A stretch of 64,000 bases of DNA, from positions 124,001 through 188,000 of the forward strand of contig LGYU01000010.1 of the NCBI GenBank assembly GCA_001302245.1, read 5' to 3'. Origin of the DNA: Chitinophagaceae bacterium PMP191F (GTDB taxonomy: Bacteria > Bacteroidota > Bacteroidia > Chitinophagales > Chitinophagaceae). Below are positions 1 through 9,738 of this stretch, in pieces. The translations under genes and the position numbers were made by a program. The notes under the pieces were generated by a model that saw only the letters and a list, made by a program, of their open reading frames with translations, was not told the origin of the DNA and did no database searches. Numbering within the stretch: position 1 is the first letter of the stretch; each line of letters starts with the position of its first letter.

Positions 1-1235
1 TAATTGACATGTTTGAGCCACAGGATCACCCCAACGATTTTCAATATCCCGGCGGACCTCCCGTTGCACCTTATGATGCTGCAGGATGGACACTGGCCTA
101 TACCATGGGTATACAGTTTGATCGCATCCTGGATGGATTTGATGGTCCGTTCCAGCGCGTTCCATACGGTGAAATACAATCCGTACAGGGTAAAGTTGGT
201 ACAGGCTCAACAGGCTATGCCCTGAACAGTGCAGCCAACAATTCATTCATTGTTGTCAACGACCTGCTGAAAGCCGGTGCCGAAGTATATCGTGCCCCGG
301 GTGGTGTAGCTGGTTTCAGTGCCGGTTCATTCTATATACCTGCATCTGCAAAATCAAAAGCCATCATAGCCAAAGCAGCAACTGAATTTGGCGCTGATAT
401 TGCCGGTGTTTCCAAACGTCCCGCTGATCTTAAAAAAGTTTCTGCCCTGCGTATTGCATTGTGGGATACTTACGGAGGTTCTATGCCTTCAGGCTGGGTG
501 CGCTGGATATTTGAGCAATTCCATTTCAATGCTGATGTTATTTATCCTGCTACCATTGATTCAGGCAACCTGAAATCAAAATATGATGTGATCGTTTTTG
601 TAGGTGGTGCAATACCCGGTGTAGCCGGTGCTGGTGGCAGAGGTGGTTTTGGCGGTGGCTTTGCCGGTCCCCGCGCAGAAGATATTCCTGCTGAATACCG
701 CGGCCGCATCGGAAGGATCACTACAGAAAAATCAATCCCCGAGCTGAAGCGCTTTATGGAAGCAGGTGGCAGCGTGGTAACCATTGGTTCCAGCACCAAC
801 CTTGCCTATCACCTTGACCTGCCTGTACACAATGCACTGGTTGAAATGGTGAATGGCCAGGAACAACGCCTGCCCGGTGAAAAGTATTATATCCCAGGCA
901 GCGTATTGCAGACCAGTCTTGACTCTACACGCCAGGCTACTTATGGTTTACCTAACAGTTGTGATGTATATTTTGATGCCAGCCCTGTATTCACATTGTC
1001 TACCGATGCTGTATCAAAAGGAAGCATTACACCGCTGGTATGGTTCTCGTCCAACAAACCACTGCGTAGTGGCTGGGCCTGGGGACAGGCATACCTGCAA
1101 GGTGGTGTTACTGCGTTTGAAGCAAACGTAGGTGCGGGTAAACTGTATGCATTTGGTCCTGAAATTACCTTCCGCGCCCAAACGCATGGTACCTTTAAAA
1201 TGTTGTTCAACCAGTTGCTGGGAGTAACAAAATAA
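1..1235 (+). CDS. M14-family zinc carboxypeptidase-like protein, C-terminal part
   Basis: The reading frame is open from the window edge (the frame continues upstream of the first Met at position 9), so the 5' end lies outside. About 410 residues are visible. The sequence resembles the C-terminal half of the large (about 900 aa) secreted Bacteroidota proteins annotated as M14 zinc carboxypeptidases: a segment with YDAAGWTLAYTMG and ILDGF near the start, then a domain beginning LRIALWDTYGG that looks like the class I glutamine-amidotransferase fold found at the end of such proteins. A glycine-rich stretch lies around residues 200-225. The zinc ligands of the peptidase domain would be upstream and cannot be checked. 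A clear terminator follows. The family call rests on recalled similarity. Confidence 0.75.
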   Translation, partial: IDMFEPQDHPNDFQYPGGPPVAPYDAAGWTLAYTMGIQFDRILDGFDGPFQRVPYGEIQSVQGKVGTGSTGYALNSAANNSFIVVNDLLKAGAEVYRAPGGVAGFSAGSFYIPASAKSKAIIAKAATEFGADIAGVSKRPADLKKVSALRIALWDTYGGSMPSGWVRWIFEQFHFNADVIYPATIDSGNLKSKYDVIVFVGGAIPGVAGAGGRGGFGGGFAGPRAEDIPAEYRGRIGRITTEKSIPELKRFMEAGGSVVTIGSSTNLAYHLDLPVHNALVEMVNGQEQRLPGEKYYIPGSVLQTSLDSTRQATYGLPNSCDVYFDASPVFTLSTDAVSKGSITPLVWFSSNKPLRSGWAWGQAYLQGGVTAFEANVGAGKLYAFGPEITFRAQTHGTFKMLFNQLLGVTK

Positions 1236-1257
1236 AAGGAAACCGATTCATTATATC

Positions 1258-1292
1258 AAAGACAGTCTCACATGATGAGGCTGTCTTTTTTT
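1258..1292 (+). terminator. Rho-independent terminator after the M14 gene
   Basis: A stem with arms GACAGTCTCA and TGAGGCTGTC (one G-T pair) and a short CATGA-type loop is followed by a run of seven to eight T. It lies about 25 bp after the stop codon at 1235. Confidence 0.85.
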
Positions 1293-1348
1293 ATACACCC
1301 ATGTCTGCCATTGTTTTCTCTATCTTTAATACAGAAAGTGATCACTTC

Positions 1349-2275
1349 ATGAAACAATGTACTGCCCTTCTGTTGCTTCTTGCATTTTTGCAATACACCA
1401 ATGCACAATCCATACAACGTCCTTACATCCAGTTGCTGGGTACAGCACAGGACGCCGGTTATCCGCAGATGGGTTGTACACGCAACTGTTGTGCCGCCGC
1501 ATGGAAAAATAATTCGCTGCGCAAATGGGTGGTTTCATTTGCCCTGGTTGATCCTGCCAGTAAAAAATGGTGGTTGTTTGAAGCTACACCCGATATCAAA
1601 TACCAGTTACAGCTTTTTCAACAACTCAATAAAGGACAGTATGCATTTCTGCCCGATGGTATTTTTATCACCCACGCACACATTGGCCATTATACCGGGC
1701 TGATGCAACTGGGGCGCGAGGTAATGAATGCACAGCAGACCCCTATATATGTATTACCCAAACTTAAAACCTTTCTGGAAACCAATGGCCCGTGGAGTCA
1801 ACTGGTAAAACTGAACAACATCCATATTCATGTACTGCAGCCAGACTCAATACAAGTTATCAATGAGCGCATTGGCGTGACCCCTTTTACAGTTCCGCAC
1901 CGTGATGAATATTCAGAAACAGCCGGTTTCAGCATCCGCGCCGGCGATAAGAAGATACTGTTTATTCCAGACATTGATAAATGGCAAAAATGGAACAGGA
2001 ATATTGTGCAGGAAATAACCTATGCAGATATCGCACTGATTGATGCCACTTTCTACGATAGCAATGAATTACCGGGCAGGGATATTCGTGAAATACCACA
2101 TCCGCTGGTTACGGAAACCGTGGAGCTGTTCAAAAGCAGTCCCGTAACAATCCGCAACAAAGTATATTTTATCCATTTCAACCATACCAATCCATTGCTG
2201 TGGAATAATTCCACCCAAAAAGCGGTGCAACAGCAAGGTTTCCATATTGCACAACAAGGCGCCATATTACAATAA
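1349..2275 (+). CDS. PqqB-like metallo-beta-lactamase-fold hydrolase, exported
   Basis: The start at 1349 is chosen because it gives a clean signal peptide (MKQCTALLLLLAFLQYTNAQ); the frame is open 16 codons further up. The mature protein carries a CTRNCC cysteine cluster near residue 45, where PqqB-type proteins bind an extra metal, and the metal-binding motif THAHIGHYTG, followed by further His and Asp residues (TVPHRDEYS, FIPDIDKW, IHFNHTNP). The canonical HxHxDH motif has Gly in place of the second-shell Asp, which is common in this Bacteroidota side branch and argues against simple equivalence to PqqB. No pqq genes are nearby, so a role in PQQ synthesis is not supported. Substrate unknown. 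Confidence 0.8.
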   Translation: MKQCTALLLLLAFLQYTNAQSIQRPYIQLLGTAQDAGYPQMGCTRNCCAAAWKNNSLRKWVVSFALVDPASKKWWLFEATPDIKYQLQLFQQLNKGQYAFLPDGIFITHAHIGHYTGLMQLGREVMNAQQTPIYVLPKLKTFLETNGPWSQLVKLNNIHIHVLQPDSIQVINERIGVTPFTVPHRDEYSETAGFSIRAGDKKILFIPDIDKWQKWNRNIVQEITYADIALIDATFYDSNELPGRDIREIPHPLVTETVELFKSSPVTIRNKVYFIHFNHTNPLLWNNSTQKAVQQQGFHIAQQGAILQ

Positions 2276-2292
2276 CATACCTGTATAAAAAT

Positions 2293-2320
2293 AAAAGTCC
2301 CTGCAAACGCAGTGACTTTT
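2293..2320. terminator. Bidirectional terminator between convergent genes
   Basis: The stem is AAAAGTC with an inner CTGC, loop AAAC, and the matching GCAG and GACTTTT. On the minus strand it is followed by a T-rich run (TTTTATTTTTA), so it best serves the leftward FAD oxidoreductase unit. On the plus strand only four T follow. Confidence 0.65.
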
Positions 2321-2358
2321 ACATGGCTTACTTTATTGCAGAAAGTACTTGTTCAGTA

Positions 2359-4635
2359 TCATTCATAACACCTCACACCAAATATAGCAGCTGGCACTTG
2401 TGCAGAGGGATGTTCTACTTCCAATACCAGTTTTCCGGTAACAACCGGTTTATCAAACACAATGCGGTTGTGGGTCTGGTAATTTCCTTGTTTCTCAGCA
2501 ACAACATTTCCTGCCGCATCTGTTATCTTATAATTGCGTACACAGAAAGGCATTACATGCTCCGGGTGGTGCATTAATACAGACTCCATAGGGTGATCAT
2601 AATCTGCATCAAAGAACAGATCAAGCACACGAATCGTTTTTGCTTCATTCCATGTCAGTTCCAGTTGCGGAGTCTTGTCGTTCCAATCTGCAACCCATGC
2701 ATTGGGTTGTGAAGTTGGTCTGTCAATGCCATTGCTAACATTCTGCGCGCCAAACGCGGGGATACCTTTGGGATATTTCAAAGCAATATTATGTCCTTCC
2801 GGGCGACGTTGCGGGCACCAGAATTCAAATGAATCCATGCCAATATCTTCGGGCGGCGTTTGTTTACCATAATTGGATACAGCTTTGTTTACCCCATTGA
2901 ATACAGATAACAGACCGGTTACTCTTTTCTCGGTGAAATGTAATTGCACCAACGGATTTTTGAGAAAGGTTATAAATGCATACGCCTGTTCTTCCATTAC
3001 TGCATCAAACTGTACCTGCAGACAATTTCTGCCAGGATGGATCGTGAGTGTTTTTTCAGCTATAATAACATCTGGAGTATGATTAGTGCTTTTGTTGCTG
3101 ATGCGCAACTCTACCTGCAGCGTAGTATCCTGGCTTGCCTGTGCATGAAACACAAACGGTTCTATTTTCCCCTTTGACAAAGGTATCATCTGTGCTACAG
3201 ATAATTCCAATGGTTTCAGCAGATCACTTTCAGGTAGTTCGGTCAATACCAGTTCGCTGGAGGCAGTAATACAGGCAGACTGTACAAGATCAGTGCCATC
3301 CGTCATCTGGACGCCGGGAATATAATGACCTGTTTTCAATAATCGTTGCTGCAATTCGGCTATATAACTCCTGCTGATGCCTGCCGGCAATTCGTTATGC
3401 TTTTTACACAATACGGCTGCCATAGCAGATGCCTGTGCCACATAAGCTGCTGTAGCCATTACACGGGTAGATCCGAATGCAACATGTGATGCACTGATAA
3501 TACGACCTGCCAGTAACAGGTTATGAATATTTTTGCTGTACAGGCTTCTGAAAGGTATCTGGTAAATACCCTTGCTATGCCATTGGTTGCAACCAGGCTT
3601 TTCACTGAACACACCATCGGCAGGATGCAGATCAATAGACCAGCCGCCAAATGCTACAGCATCGGCATGCGTACGTTGCTCAACAATATCCTGTTGCCTG
3701 ATCATATAATCGCCTTCAAAACGACGACTCTCCCTTTTGCCGGGAATAGTGCCCACCCACTCCAGCGTTAATGTTTCTGCTTCAGGAAAATTGCCGGAAT
3801 TTTTGATATAATTCCATACACCGTATACCACTTTCCACAACTCCCATTTGATCTTTTCTGTATCATGCACAGTGTCCAGGCGACCGCCATATTCTATCCA
3901 CCACAGTTTGCAACCAAAATCCTGCGTATTAAAAGTTTTAAAGCGAGGGATCTTTGTAATGTCTGACAACGCAAAATCGGGTGGCGTGAACTTTACCGGT
4001 TTGCCAGTGTCTTTGCTATAGAAATACAAGCTGTGACCCAGCAACTCTCCATACTCGGCAGTAGGTGCAAACAACTCTCCGAACTCTTCCCTGCTTTCTG
4101 CACCCATTCTGAAAGCCGCACCAGCCAGGAAACCAACTACTCCATCTCCTGAAGCATCGCAGAACAAAGGTGCTGTTAGTGTATAAGTAGTCTGGTTCTG
4201 GCTACAGAATGCCCTTAGTGATTGAATGGTAGCAGCATTTTTTTTCTGTACTTCATTTACTGCTGTGTTTAGCAGCAATGTAATATTAGATTCCCTGGTT
4301 ACTTTATCCAGTAATACCATATCAAATATCACCGGGTTACCTTCAGGATTACGGTACATATTTTCTACCAGTATTTCATCTACAACACCGCCTTCTCTTG
4401 CCCAACGGTTATTATTGCCCATGTGCGAAGTGGCTCCCAGGATCCACAACCGTACCTCACTGCTGGAGTTACCACCCAACACCGGCCTGTCCTGTACCAA
4501 TACTACTGAAAGTCCCTGCCGGGCAGCAGTAATAGCTGCACACACTCCGGAAAGGCCACCACCTGTAATCACCAGATCTGCCTGTAACTGTACATCTGCA
4601 AATGAACGGTTGTCCGTTGCTTCAGCTCTTATCAT
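2359..4635 (-). CDS. FAD-dependent oxidoreductase (FAD_oxidored type) with C-terminal beta domain
   Basis: Residues 21-45 form a Rossmann nucleotide-binding strand with GGGLSG at 25-30, followed by LGGNSSSE near residue 53, a signature of the PF12831-type FAD oxidoreductases. A second FAD contact (FCDASGDG) is near 158 and an alpha-helical AAYVAQASAMA segment near 405. The last 130 residues look like a beta-sandwich (galactose-binding-like). No signal peptide is visible, so it is probably cytoplasmic. Homologues in Bacteroidota PULs are often misnamed xanthan lyase. It is the last gene of the leftward GH97 unit, 51 bp after its neighbour, with a terminator behind it. An oxidation step on an imported sugar is a reasonable inference; the substrate is unknown. 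Confidence 0.85.
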   Translation of the reverse strand: MIRAEATDNRSFADVQLQADLVITGGGLSGVCAAITAARQGLSVVLVQDRPVLGGNSSSEVRLWILGATSHMGNNNRWAREGGVVDEILVENMYRNPEGNPVIFDMVLLDKVTRESNITLLLNTAVNEVQKKNAATIQSLRAFCSQNQTTYTLTAPLFCDASGDGVVGFLAGAAFRMGAESREEFGELFAPTAEYGELLGHSLYFYSKDTGKPVKFTPPDFALSDITKIPRFKTFNTQDFGCKLWWIEYGGRLDTVHDTEKIKWELWKVVYGVWNYIKNSGNFPEAETLTLEWVGTIPGKRESRRFEGDYMIRQQDIVEQRTHADAVAFGGWSIDLHPADGVFSEKPGCNQWHSKGIYQIPFRSLYSKNIHNLLLAGRIISASHVAFGSTRVMATAAYVAQASAMAAVLCKKHNELPAGISRSYIAELQQRLLKTGHYIPGVQMTDGTDLVQSACITASSELVLTELPESDLLKPLELSVAQMIPLSKGKIEPFVFHAQASQDTTLQVELRISNKSTNHTPDVIIAEKTLTIHPGRNCLQVQFDAVMEEQAYAFITFLKNPLVQLHFTEKRVTGLLSVFNGVNKAVSNYGKQTPPEDIGMDSFEFWCPQRRPEGHNIALKYPKGIPAFGAQNVSNGIDRPTSQPNAWVADWNDKTPQLELTWNEAKTIRVLDLFFDADYDHPMESVLMHHPEHVMPFCVRNYKITDAAGNVVAEKQGNYQTHNRIVFDKPVVTGKLVLEVEHPSAQVPAAIFGVRCYE

Positions 4636-4686
4636 TGTCCTGTTTTTTGAATAAGGTTTATTGATCCGTTATTAGTTTATTCATTA

Positions 4687-7545
4687 TTACCGCTCACTTT
4701 TATTACCCAGTGTTACAATTTCACTTTTCTCTTGTTTCCCTCCTACTGTGGTAAGCAATAAGCAGAATTGTACCGGCTGGTCCTTTGTTACTTCTACCGT
4801 AAACTCATACGGATAGTCCGTATCATTCAGCGCAATAGTTTTGCCGGAAGCATCTGTATAATGCAGGCTTACCTTGCTATACTGCGTGTCATCATCTTCG
4901 AGATAGACATACAAACGACGACTGTAATTGCCCATCCTGAACAACATGGCATGTGCATTCCCTTTGCTGATAAAACTGTAGTCCTTTTCCTTTATCTCAT
5001 CCACTGACAATAACCTGTCCTGGAATCCTGCTTTCATTTGTACTTTGCTGATACGCACAGCCGCAATACCATTGGCTGGCACCGTGATCTCAAATTTGTT
5101 GTTCCTGATCACCCCAGATGATTTCCAGGTGTTGTTCTGCCAGATCATGATCTCAGCACCTGCACCGGCAGCAGCCCAGGCGTTATTCAGTGTTACCTGC
5201 GTAGTAACCTGTTTACCGGATTGGTTTGTGAATGCCAGCATCAGGTTTTGATCTTTACGGCCTGCGATATAATTCAGTTCAACATTATCAATGGTCAGCA
5301 GTTTTGCAGGCATCCACAACTGCACCGTTTTTTCTGTATAAAAACTGCCCTTTGCTGCACCATATAGATTGTTCTGCAGATAAGCATATCCTTCTATATA
5401 CGAAGCAGGAAAACTGATCTGCCCTTTGCTGCGCACAAAAGCATCTGTTACCAGGTAATCCATTAACATAGATGCCATGGGCAGAATATGGTTGTAATGA
5501 AATGAGTTTACACTCTGTTCTTTATGTTCATGCAGGGGAAAATCAACCTTTTCATAAGCGGTGGTTCGCTCTGTATTGATATGATAACCGGGAAAATTTC
5601 TGTACCTGCCTATAATGGCAGCCTTGGCTACATTGATCAGGAAACTGTCATTGGCATAATAACCGATACGTAGCATCCACGGAGCAAAGTTGGCCATAAA
5701 GATGGCCCTGTGACCGGTGGCAGTACCGGAAGATTCCGGTGTAAGACCTATTTCAGACAAACGCCAGGCAGGCACCTGTTCTTCGGGATAATACATCTGC
5801 TGATGTCCTTTTGATTTCAGGTACCAGTACATCGGTGCCTTTCCATCTTTATTGACCGTTATCATACTATCAGGTATTGCCGGGCACATCCAGGCAAACA
5901 TGGTGTAATTTCTTGCTCCCTGTACCGCAGCATGCAGGTAAGCAGTATCGCCTGTCAGTTCATACAATTGCGATAATTCAATCCACCTGTCGGTATATGC
6001 AGGCCAGAAGAAAAAGCTGCCGGAAAAAGGATCATTGAAAGCTGTCTGAGGTTGCTGCACTCTTTGCTGCAGATAACGGTTTGCTTTTGTAATAGCTGTT
6101 TTCAGATAATTCTTATCGGCTGTTGCTTTATACAGATGCATAGCATTGATCCAATGATCGCTTTTCTCTTTCACATCCAGGTTACGCACACGACTTTTGC
6201 CATATTCCTGTTGTAACAGGTGCAGGTAAAAATCATTCTGCCTGCCAAACACAGTATATAATGCTACCAGCTCAGACAAAGGTGCTACCGGACCTTTCAG
6301 CTTTCTGGAAGGGCTTTGTATTTTCTGTGTACTATCTAAACTGAACAGGAATTTTTCTCGCGATAGCATAAACTCCATCAATGGGTAAGCTCTTTTTTCA
6401 AACATCACAGAATCGTTTCTCACCAGTGCCAGTTCAAGCGGATTCAGACTGGACACATTTTTTACAGCACCCGGCACATCAGTGGAATATGCGCAACCTT
6501 TCAGGCTATCTATAAACCATGCATAATGAGATAAGGAATAATCCACCATATTATCCAGTGCTGTGTTGAGCGAAACAATATCGTTGTGCCGGTAATCTTT
6601 AAAACCAAATACCTTTTGAGCAACCTGCTGATAAGTATAATTGATCGCCAGAGGCTCGGCAACCAACTGCATTGAGAAATTAAATGTTTCTCCTGCAGTC
6701 ATTTTAGATAGATAACCACCGGGAATAGGTGCATATACCTGTGACTGCAACTGCTGACGTGCATTCAGCAGTGCTATACCAAACCGGCTGTTGGGTAATG
6801 CGGGTAAAGGCTGAAAAGGAATGTACTCCGGGGATGCCAGTACACCAATAGTATTGATTCCATCATACACCAGTGTAGCAGGTATGGGAGCAAGAAATGC
6901 CGGTGTAAGATAAGCTGCATCCGGTATGCGTTTCTCCTGCCAGATCAGCGGTTGCCATATGCCAGCTACCTTCTCACCCGAGAAAGACGGCGCGCCGGTA
7001 TAACCAACACTATAGTAACCGGGTTGTGATGGTTTGAATGAATAAAACAAAACAGGATACGGTTTATTGCTGGCAACAACACCTGCTGTTATTTCAAATG
7101 CGGAAGATGATGGAAAATGAAAGAATATGGTATCGTCCTGTATATACAGTTTATCAGCCTCCGCCGGAATGGTTTCTCCTGCATTAAAGATATTGGCCGT
7201 TCTCCATTCAGCTTTTGTGCGTAGTATCCTGTCATCAAAACCATCACCGGCAACAGATGCATTAACTTTTTTCTGTTTAAAATCAGCTTTGATACTATCA
7301 GTCACTTTCCATGTAAGTACATTATATTCTACTTTTTTAATCCCTGATGGTTTTAGTGCCATGCCAGGATCTGCTGCGTTGTATAATACAACAAAAGAGG
7401 GTGAGAAATTATAACTACGCCCGCCAGATGTAATGACAATGTTTTTTTTATCATCCGATATTTTCACCTGCGCCCGCACAGTCATACAACAACAAATCAG
7501 CATGATGATAAATACATAATTTATATTTCTGTACAACATGTTCAT
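4687..7545 (-). CDS. Large secreted PUL protein, unrecognised family, paralogue A
   Basis: This 952-aa protein begins with a hydrophobic export signal ending CMTVRAQ. I do not recognise its family. The N-terminal 280 residues look all-beta, residues about 320-720 are helical hairpins with Trp/Tyr-rich turns typical of an (alpha/alpha) toroid, and the rest is beta-rich. It shares with the genes at 13761 and 17187 a block with (I/V)GLxxE, a helix ending AAIIGR followed by NFPGYH, a DYLVTDAFVRSKGQISFP block, and a following LYG...LW segment. This three-way similarity is seen directly. Its first four bases overlap the GH97 stop (ATGA), so the two are translationally coupled. A glycan-active enzyme (hydrolase or lyase) is inferred from context only. 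Confidence 0.75.
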   Translation of the reverse strand: MNMLYRNINYVFIIMLICCCMTVRAQVKISDDKKNIVITSGGRSYNFSPSFVVLYNAADPGMALKPSGIKKVEYNVLTWKVTDSIKADFKQKKVNASVAGDGFDDRILRTKAEWRTANIFNAGETIPAEADKLYIQDDTIFFHFPSSSAFEITAGVVASNKPYPVLFYSFKPSQPGYYSVGYTGAPSFSGEKVAGIWQPLIWQEKRIPDAAYLTPAFLAPIPATLVYDGINTIGVLASPEYIPFQPLPALPNSRFGIALLNARQQLQSQVYAPIPGGYLSKMTAGETFNFSMQLVAEPLAINYTYQQVAQKVFGFKDYRHNDIVSLNTALDNMVDYSLSHYAWFIDSLKGCAYSTDVPGAVKNVSSLNPLELALVRNDSVMFEKRAYPLMEFMLSREKFLFSLDSTQKIQSPSRKLKGPVAPLSELVALYTVFGRQNDFYLHLLQQEYGKSRVRNLDVKEKSDHWINAMHLYKATADKNYLKTAITKANRYLQQRVQQPQTAFNDPFSGSFFFWPAYTDRWIELSQLYELTGDTAYLHAAVQGARNYTMFAWMCPAIPDSMITVNKDGKAPMYWYLKSKGHQQMYYPEEQVPAWRLSEIGLTPESSGTATGHRAIFMANFAPWMLRIGYYANDSFLINVAKAAIIGRYRNFPGYHINTERTTAYEKVDFPLHEHKEQSVNSFHYNHILPMASMLMDYLVTDAFVRSKGQISFPASYIEGYAYLQNNLYGAAKGSFYTEKTVQLWMPAKLLTIDNVELNYIAGRKDQNLMLAFTNQSGKQVTTQVTLNNAWAAAGAGAEIMIWQNNTWKSSGVIRNNKFEITVPANGIAAVRISKVQMKAGFQDRLLSVDEIKEKDYSFISKGNAHAMLFRMGNYSRRLYVYLEDDDTQYSKVSLHYTDASGKTIALNDTDYPYEFTVEVTKDQPVQFCLLLTTVGGKQEKSEIVTLGNKSER

Positions 7546-9404
7546 ATACGTTTAAAGGCTATTACCATGCCTCCTGTTGCAGGTATTGAAAAGGATTGCT
7601 GTTCTGAACGATGGTATCGGATAGTTTCCATAACAAAGCCGGCATCATTAACTGCATCTGTGATCCTTGTACCGGAGTATACCATTCCTTTTGTTAAAAA
7701 AACGGGGTGCAGTGTAAATGTCTTCTCGTGCTCCGTTCCATTGATCACAGCCACATACCAGTCATTACCCTTTCTGCGGGCAAAGGCAGCCATTTTGCCA
7801 ATGCTGCTGCCCGGCAACACAATAGTCTCATCCCATGTTACAGGCAATGTTTTCAGTAAAGGCAGTATGGTTGTATATTTTTTATCATTCAACAACATCA
7901 TTGGATTTTCTGCTATACACTGAAACGGGGAATTGAACAGGTATAGTAATGCCAGTTGATGCGTATAGGTAGTTTTCCCTTTGTTACTGAACAAAGCAGG
8001 TGTGTAATCACCATGGCCGCATATAAATCTTGTGAAGGGTAATGCCGCATTATGCCAGGCTGGTATCGGTTCCTTCATAATATTCAGTTCCATCCCCCTT
8101 ACACCTTCACGTGTCATTTCATTGGGATAAGTGGCGCTTTCACCTGTGGGAGCCTGGCAGCCATGAAAGTTGATCATTAGTTTTCTACGGGCAGCCGATT
8201 TCAGCAGACTGGTTTCAAAATCGATCAGCGGTGCTGCCTCACTATTCATAAAATCAGTTTTGACACCAGCAGCTCCTGCCTGCTGTACACTGTCTAAAAA
8301 AGCATCTCGTGACTCCGGTTCCCGCAGGTCTTTGGAATGTTTCCATACCCATACCCTTACACCTTTTGATGCAGCATAGGTACATATCTCTTTTAATTGC
8401 TGCCATTTGTTATTCCATACAGTTTCCCAACCCTCGTCCAGTAAAGTGTATTGAATGTTGAGACTGGCAGCAGCATCAATAAACTTCTTTTCTTCTTCTG
8501 GTTGCATATAGTTATCTCCGCGTGTTATCCAGCTCCACACACTTTTACCCGGTTGTATATAATCTGTATTACTGTATAATGTTTTGTCCGGTGCAGGATT
8601 CAATGCTTCTATAATATGGTTATTGACCAACGCATTCAGATCCCCGGCATACAATATCACCCTCCACGGTGTTATCAATGCATCAGCTACAGTAAAACCG
8701 TTATTACCTTCTGTAAAGTTCACCTGGAGCACCCTGCTGCCATTTGCCTTTAACCGCATACCGCTATATTGATACAATGCTGCTTCCGTGATCAGTGTGT
8801 ATTGATGATCGGGCAACTCCATTACCAATGGCTTACCCTGTATTGGCCCCTGCAATGAAACTACCGGTAATTGTTCTATACCGGTCTGCTGCCATAATCC
8901 TGCATACGATTTCAACTTCCAGTCACTGTCCCTCTCGAAATACCATACTGTAGTTTTCGTGGGAATTGTAAAGGTTGTGTATTCTTCCTGTACATGATGC
9001 TGATTGCGGGGTAACAGGTACCTGAATGCGCAACCATTGTCAAACAGCCTGTATTCAATTGTATATTTAATTGCTTTTTCCTGTATACGAATACTATAGG
9101 CTATACAATGATTGGTATATTGGGTACTGTTCAGTTGTGTGGAAGCAGTAGTCCGGATCTCCTGTTGCTTCTGTAATTGCATCAATGTCACTTGTTTGCC
9201 ATATATAGTATCATTGACACGCATTCCTAAATGAGAGGGTTCAATCACTTCTTTTCCTTTTGCCGTAACAGCATATATCAATGCACCCTGCTGCACATAC
9301 AATTTTGCCTGTATCTTTTTACCGGGACTTTGCAGATACAATGTATCTGCAGCCATTAGTATATAACAGCCCAGCAAACAATATATGGTCAGTACAAAAC
9401 GCAT
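7542..9404 (-). CDS. Glycoside hydrolase family 97, retaining type
   Basis: A 620-aa exported enzyme (signal MRFVLTIYCLLGCYILMAA) with the GH97 order: N-terminal beta-super-sandwich (about 20-275), a TIM barrel starting near SWITRGDN (291), and a C-terminal beta-sheet domain. The barrel holds YTLLDEGWE (319), VWVWKHSK (351) and GVKTDFMNSE, where Asp384 matches the nucleophile position of retaining GH97 enzymes; the inverting SusB group lacks it. Glu429 in PNEMTREGVRG is a candidate acid/base. Retaining members include alpha-galactosidases, so alpha-galactoside or a related substrate is likelier than starch. It is the first gene of the leftward GH97 unit, directly behind a good promoter and the duplicated operator. 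Confidence 0.9.
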   Translation of the reverse strand: MRFVLTIYCLLGCYILMAADTLYLQSPGKKIQAKLYVQQGALIYAVTAKGKEVIEPSHLGMRVNDTIYGKQVTLMQLQKQQEIRTTASTQLNSTQYTNHCIAYSIRIQEKAIKYTIEYRLFDNGCAFRYLLPRNQHHVQEEYTTFTIPTKTTVWYFERDSDWKLKSYAGLWQQTGIEQLPVVSLQGPIQGKPLVMELPDHQYTLITEAALYQYSGMRLKANGSRVLQVNFTEGNNGFTVADALITPWRVILYAGDLNALVNNHIIEALNPAPDKTLYSNTDYIQPGKSVWSWITRGDNYMQPEEEKKFIDAAASLNIQYTLLDEGWETVWNNKWQQLKEICTYAASKGVRVWVWKHSKDLREPESRDAFLDSVQQAGAAGVKTDFMNSEAAPLIDFETSLLKSAARRKLMINFHGCQAPTGESATYPNEMTREGVRGMELNIMKEPIPAWHNAALPFTRFICGHGDYTPALFSNKGKTTYTHQLALLYLFNSPFQCIAENPMMLLNDKKYTTILPLLKTLPVTWDETIVLPGSSIGKMAAFARRKGNDWYVAVINGTEHEKTFTLHPVFLTKGMVYSGTRITDAVNDAGFVMETIRYHRSEQQSFSIPATGGMVIAFKRI

Positions 9405-9564
9405 GAAGGGATCAACAATTGATGAACATACAATTGTAACCGCATGACCATAAACGGATATTATAAAAACACGCGAAGACCGGATGCATTGTTGTTTCCA
9501 TATAGCTTTTTGCTTTAACCTGCAGCAAATCGTGGACAGTTATTTTACAGGCATTTCAATGTAT

Positions 9565-9597
9565 CAAATTTAGTATACGCAATAGCGTACTGTCAAA
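9565..9597 (-). promoter_or_regulatory. Bacteroidota promoter for the GH97 unit
   Basis: Read on the minus strand, TTTG (9594-9597) is followed after 21 bases by TAAATTTG (9565-9572), a full match to the -33 TTTG / -7 TAnnTTTG consensus. It lies about 160 bp ahead of the GH97 start. Confidence 0.75.
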
Positions 9598-9618
9598 GCT
9601 TTTGGGATCAAAAAACGA

Positions 9619-9651
9619 TGGGAACATTCCCAATTTGCGGGAACATTCCCA
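9619..9651. promoter_or_regulatory. Double palindromic operator, copy 1 (LacI-type)
   Basis: Two copies of the perfect palindrome GGGAACATTCCC (9620-9631 and 9639-9650) are separated by AATTTGC. The whole 33-bp element is identical to the one at 27724-27756 beside the LacI gene. It sits about 22 bp upstream of the -33 box of the GH97 promoter. The two palindrome centres are 19 bp apart, close to two helical turns, which suits binding of two dimers on one face. Confidence 0.8.
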
Positions 9652-9738
9652 TCTCATATCCGCTTTATTGCAAAAAAGAAGCGCGGAACATCCGGGATGT
9701 TCTGCGCCTGTATGGATTGATCTTTTCATGGGGTCAAT

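Noticed and set aside
3-1235. ATG at position 9 as the true start of the first gene
   Set aside because: The frame is open to the window edge and the protein begins in the middle of a known family pattern, so the gene is truncated by the window.
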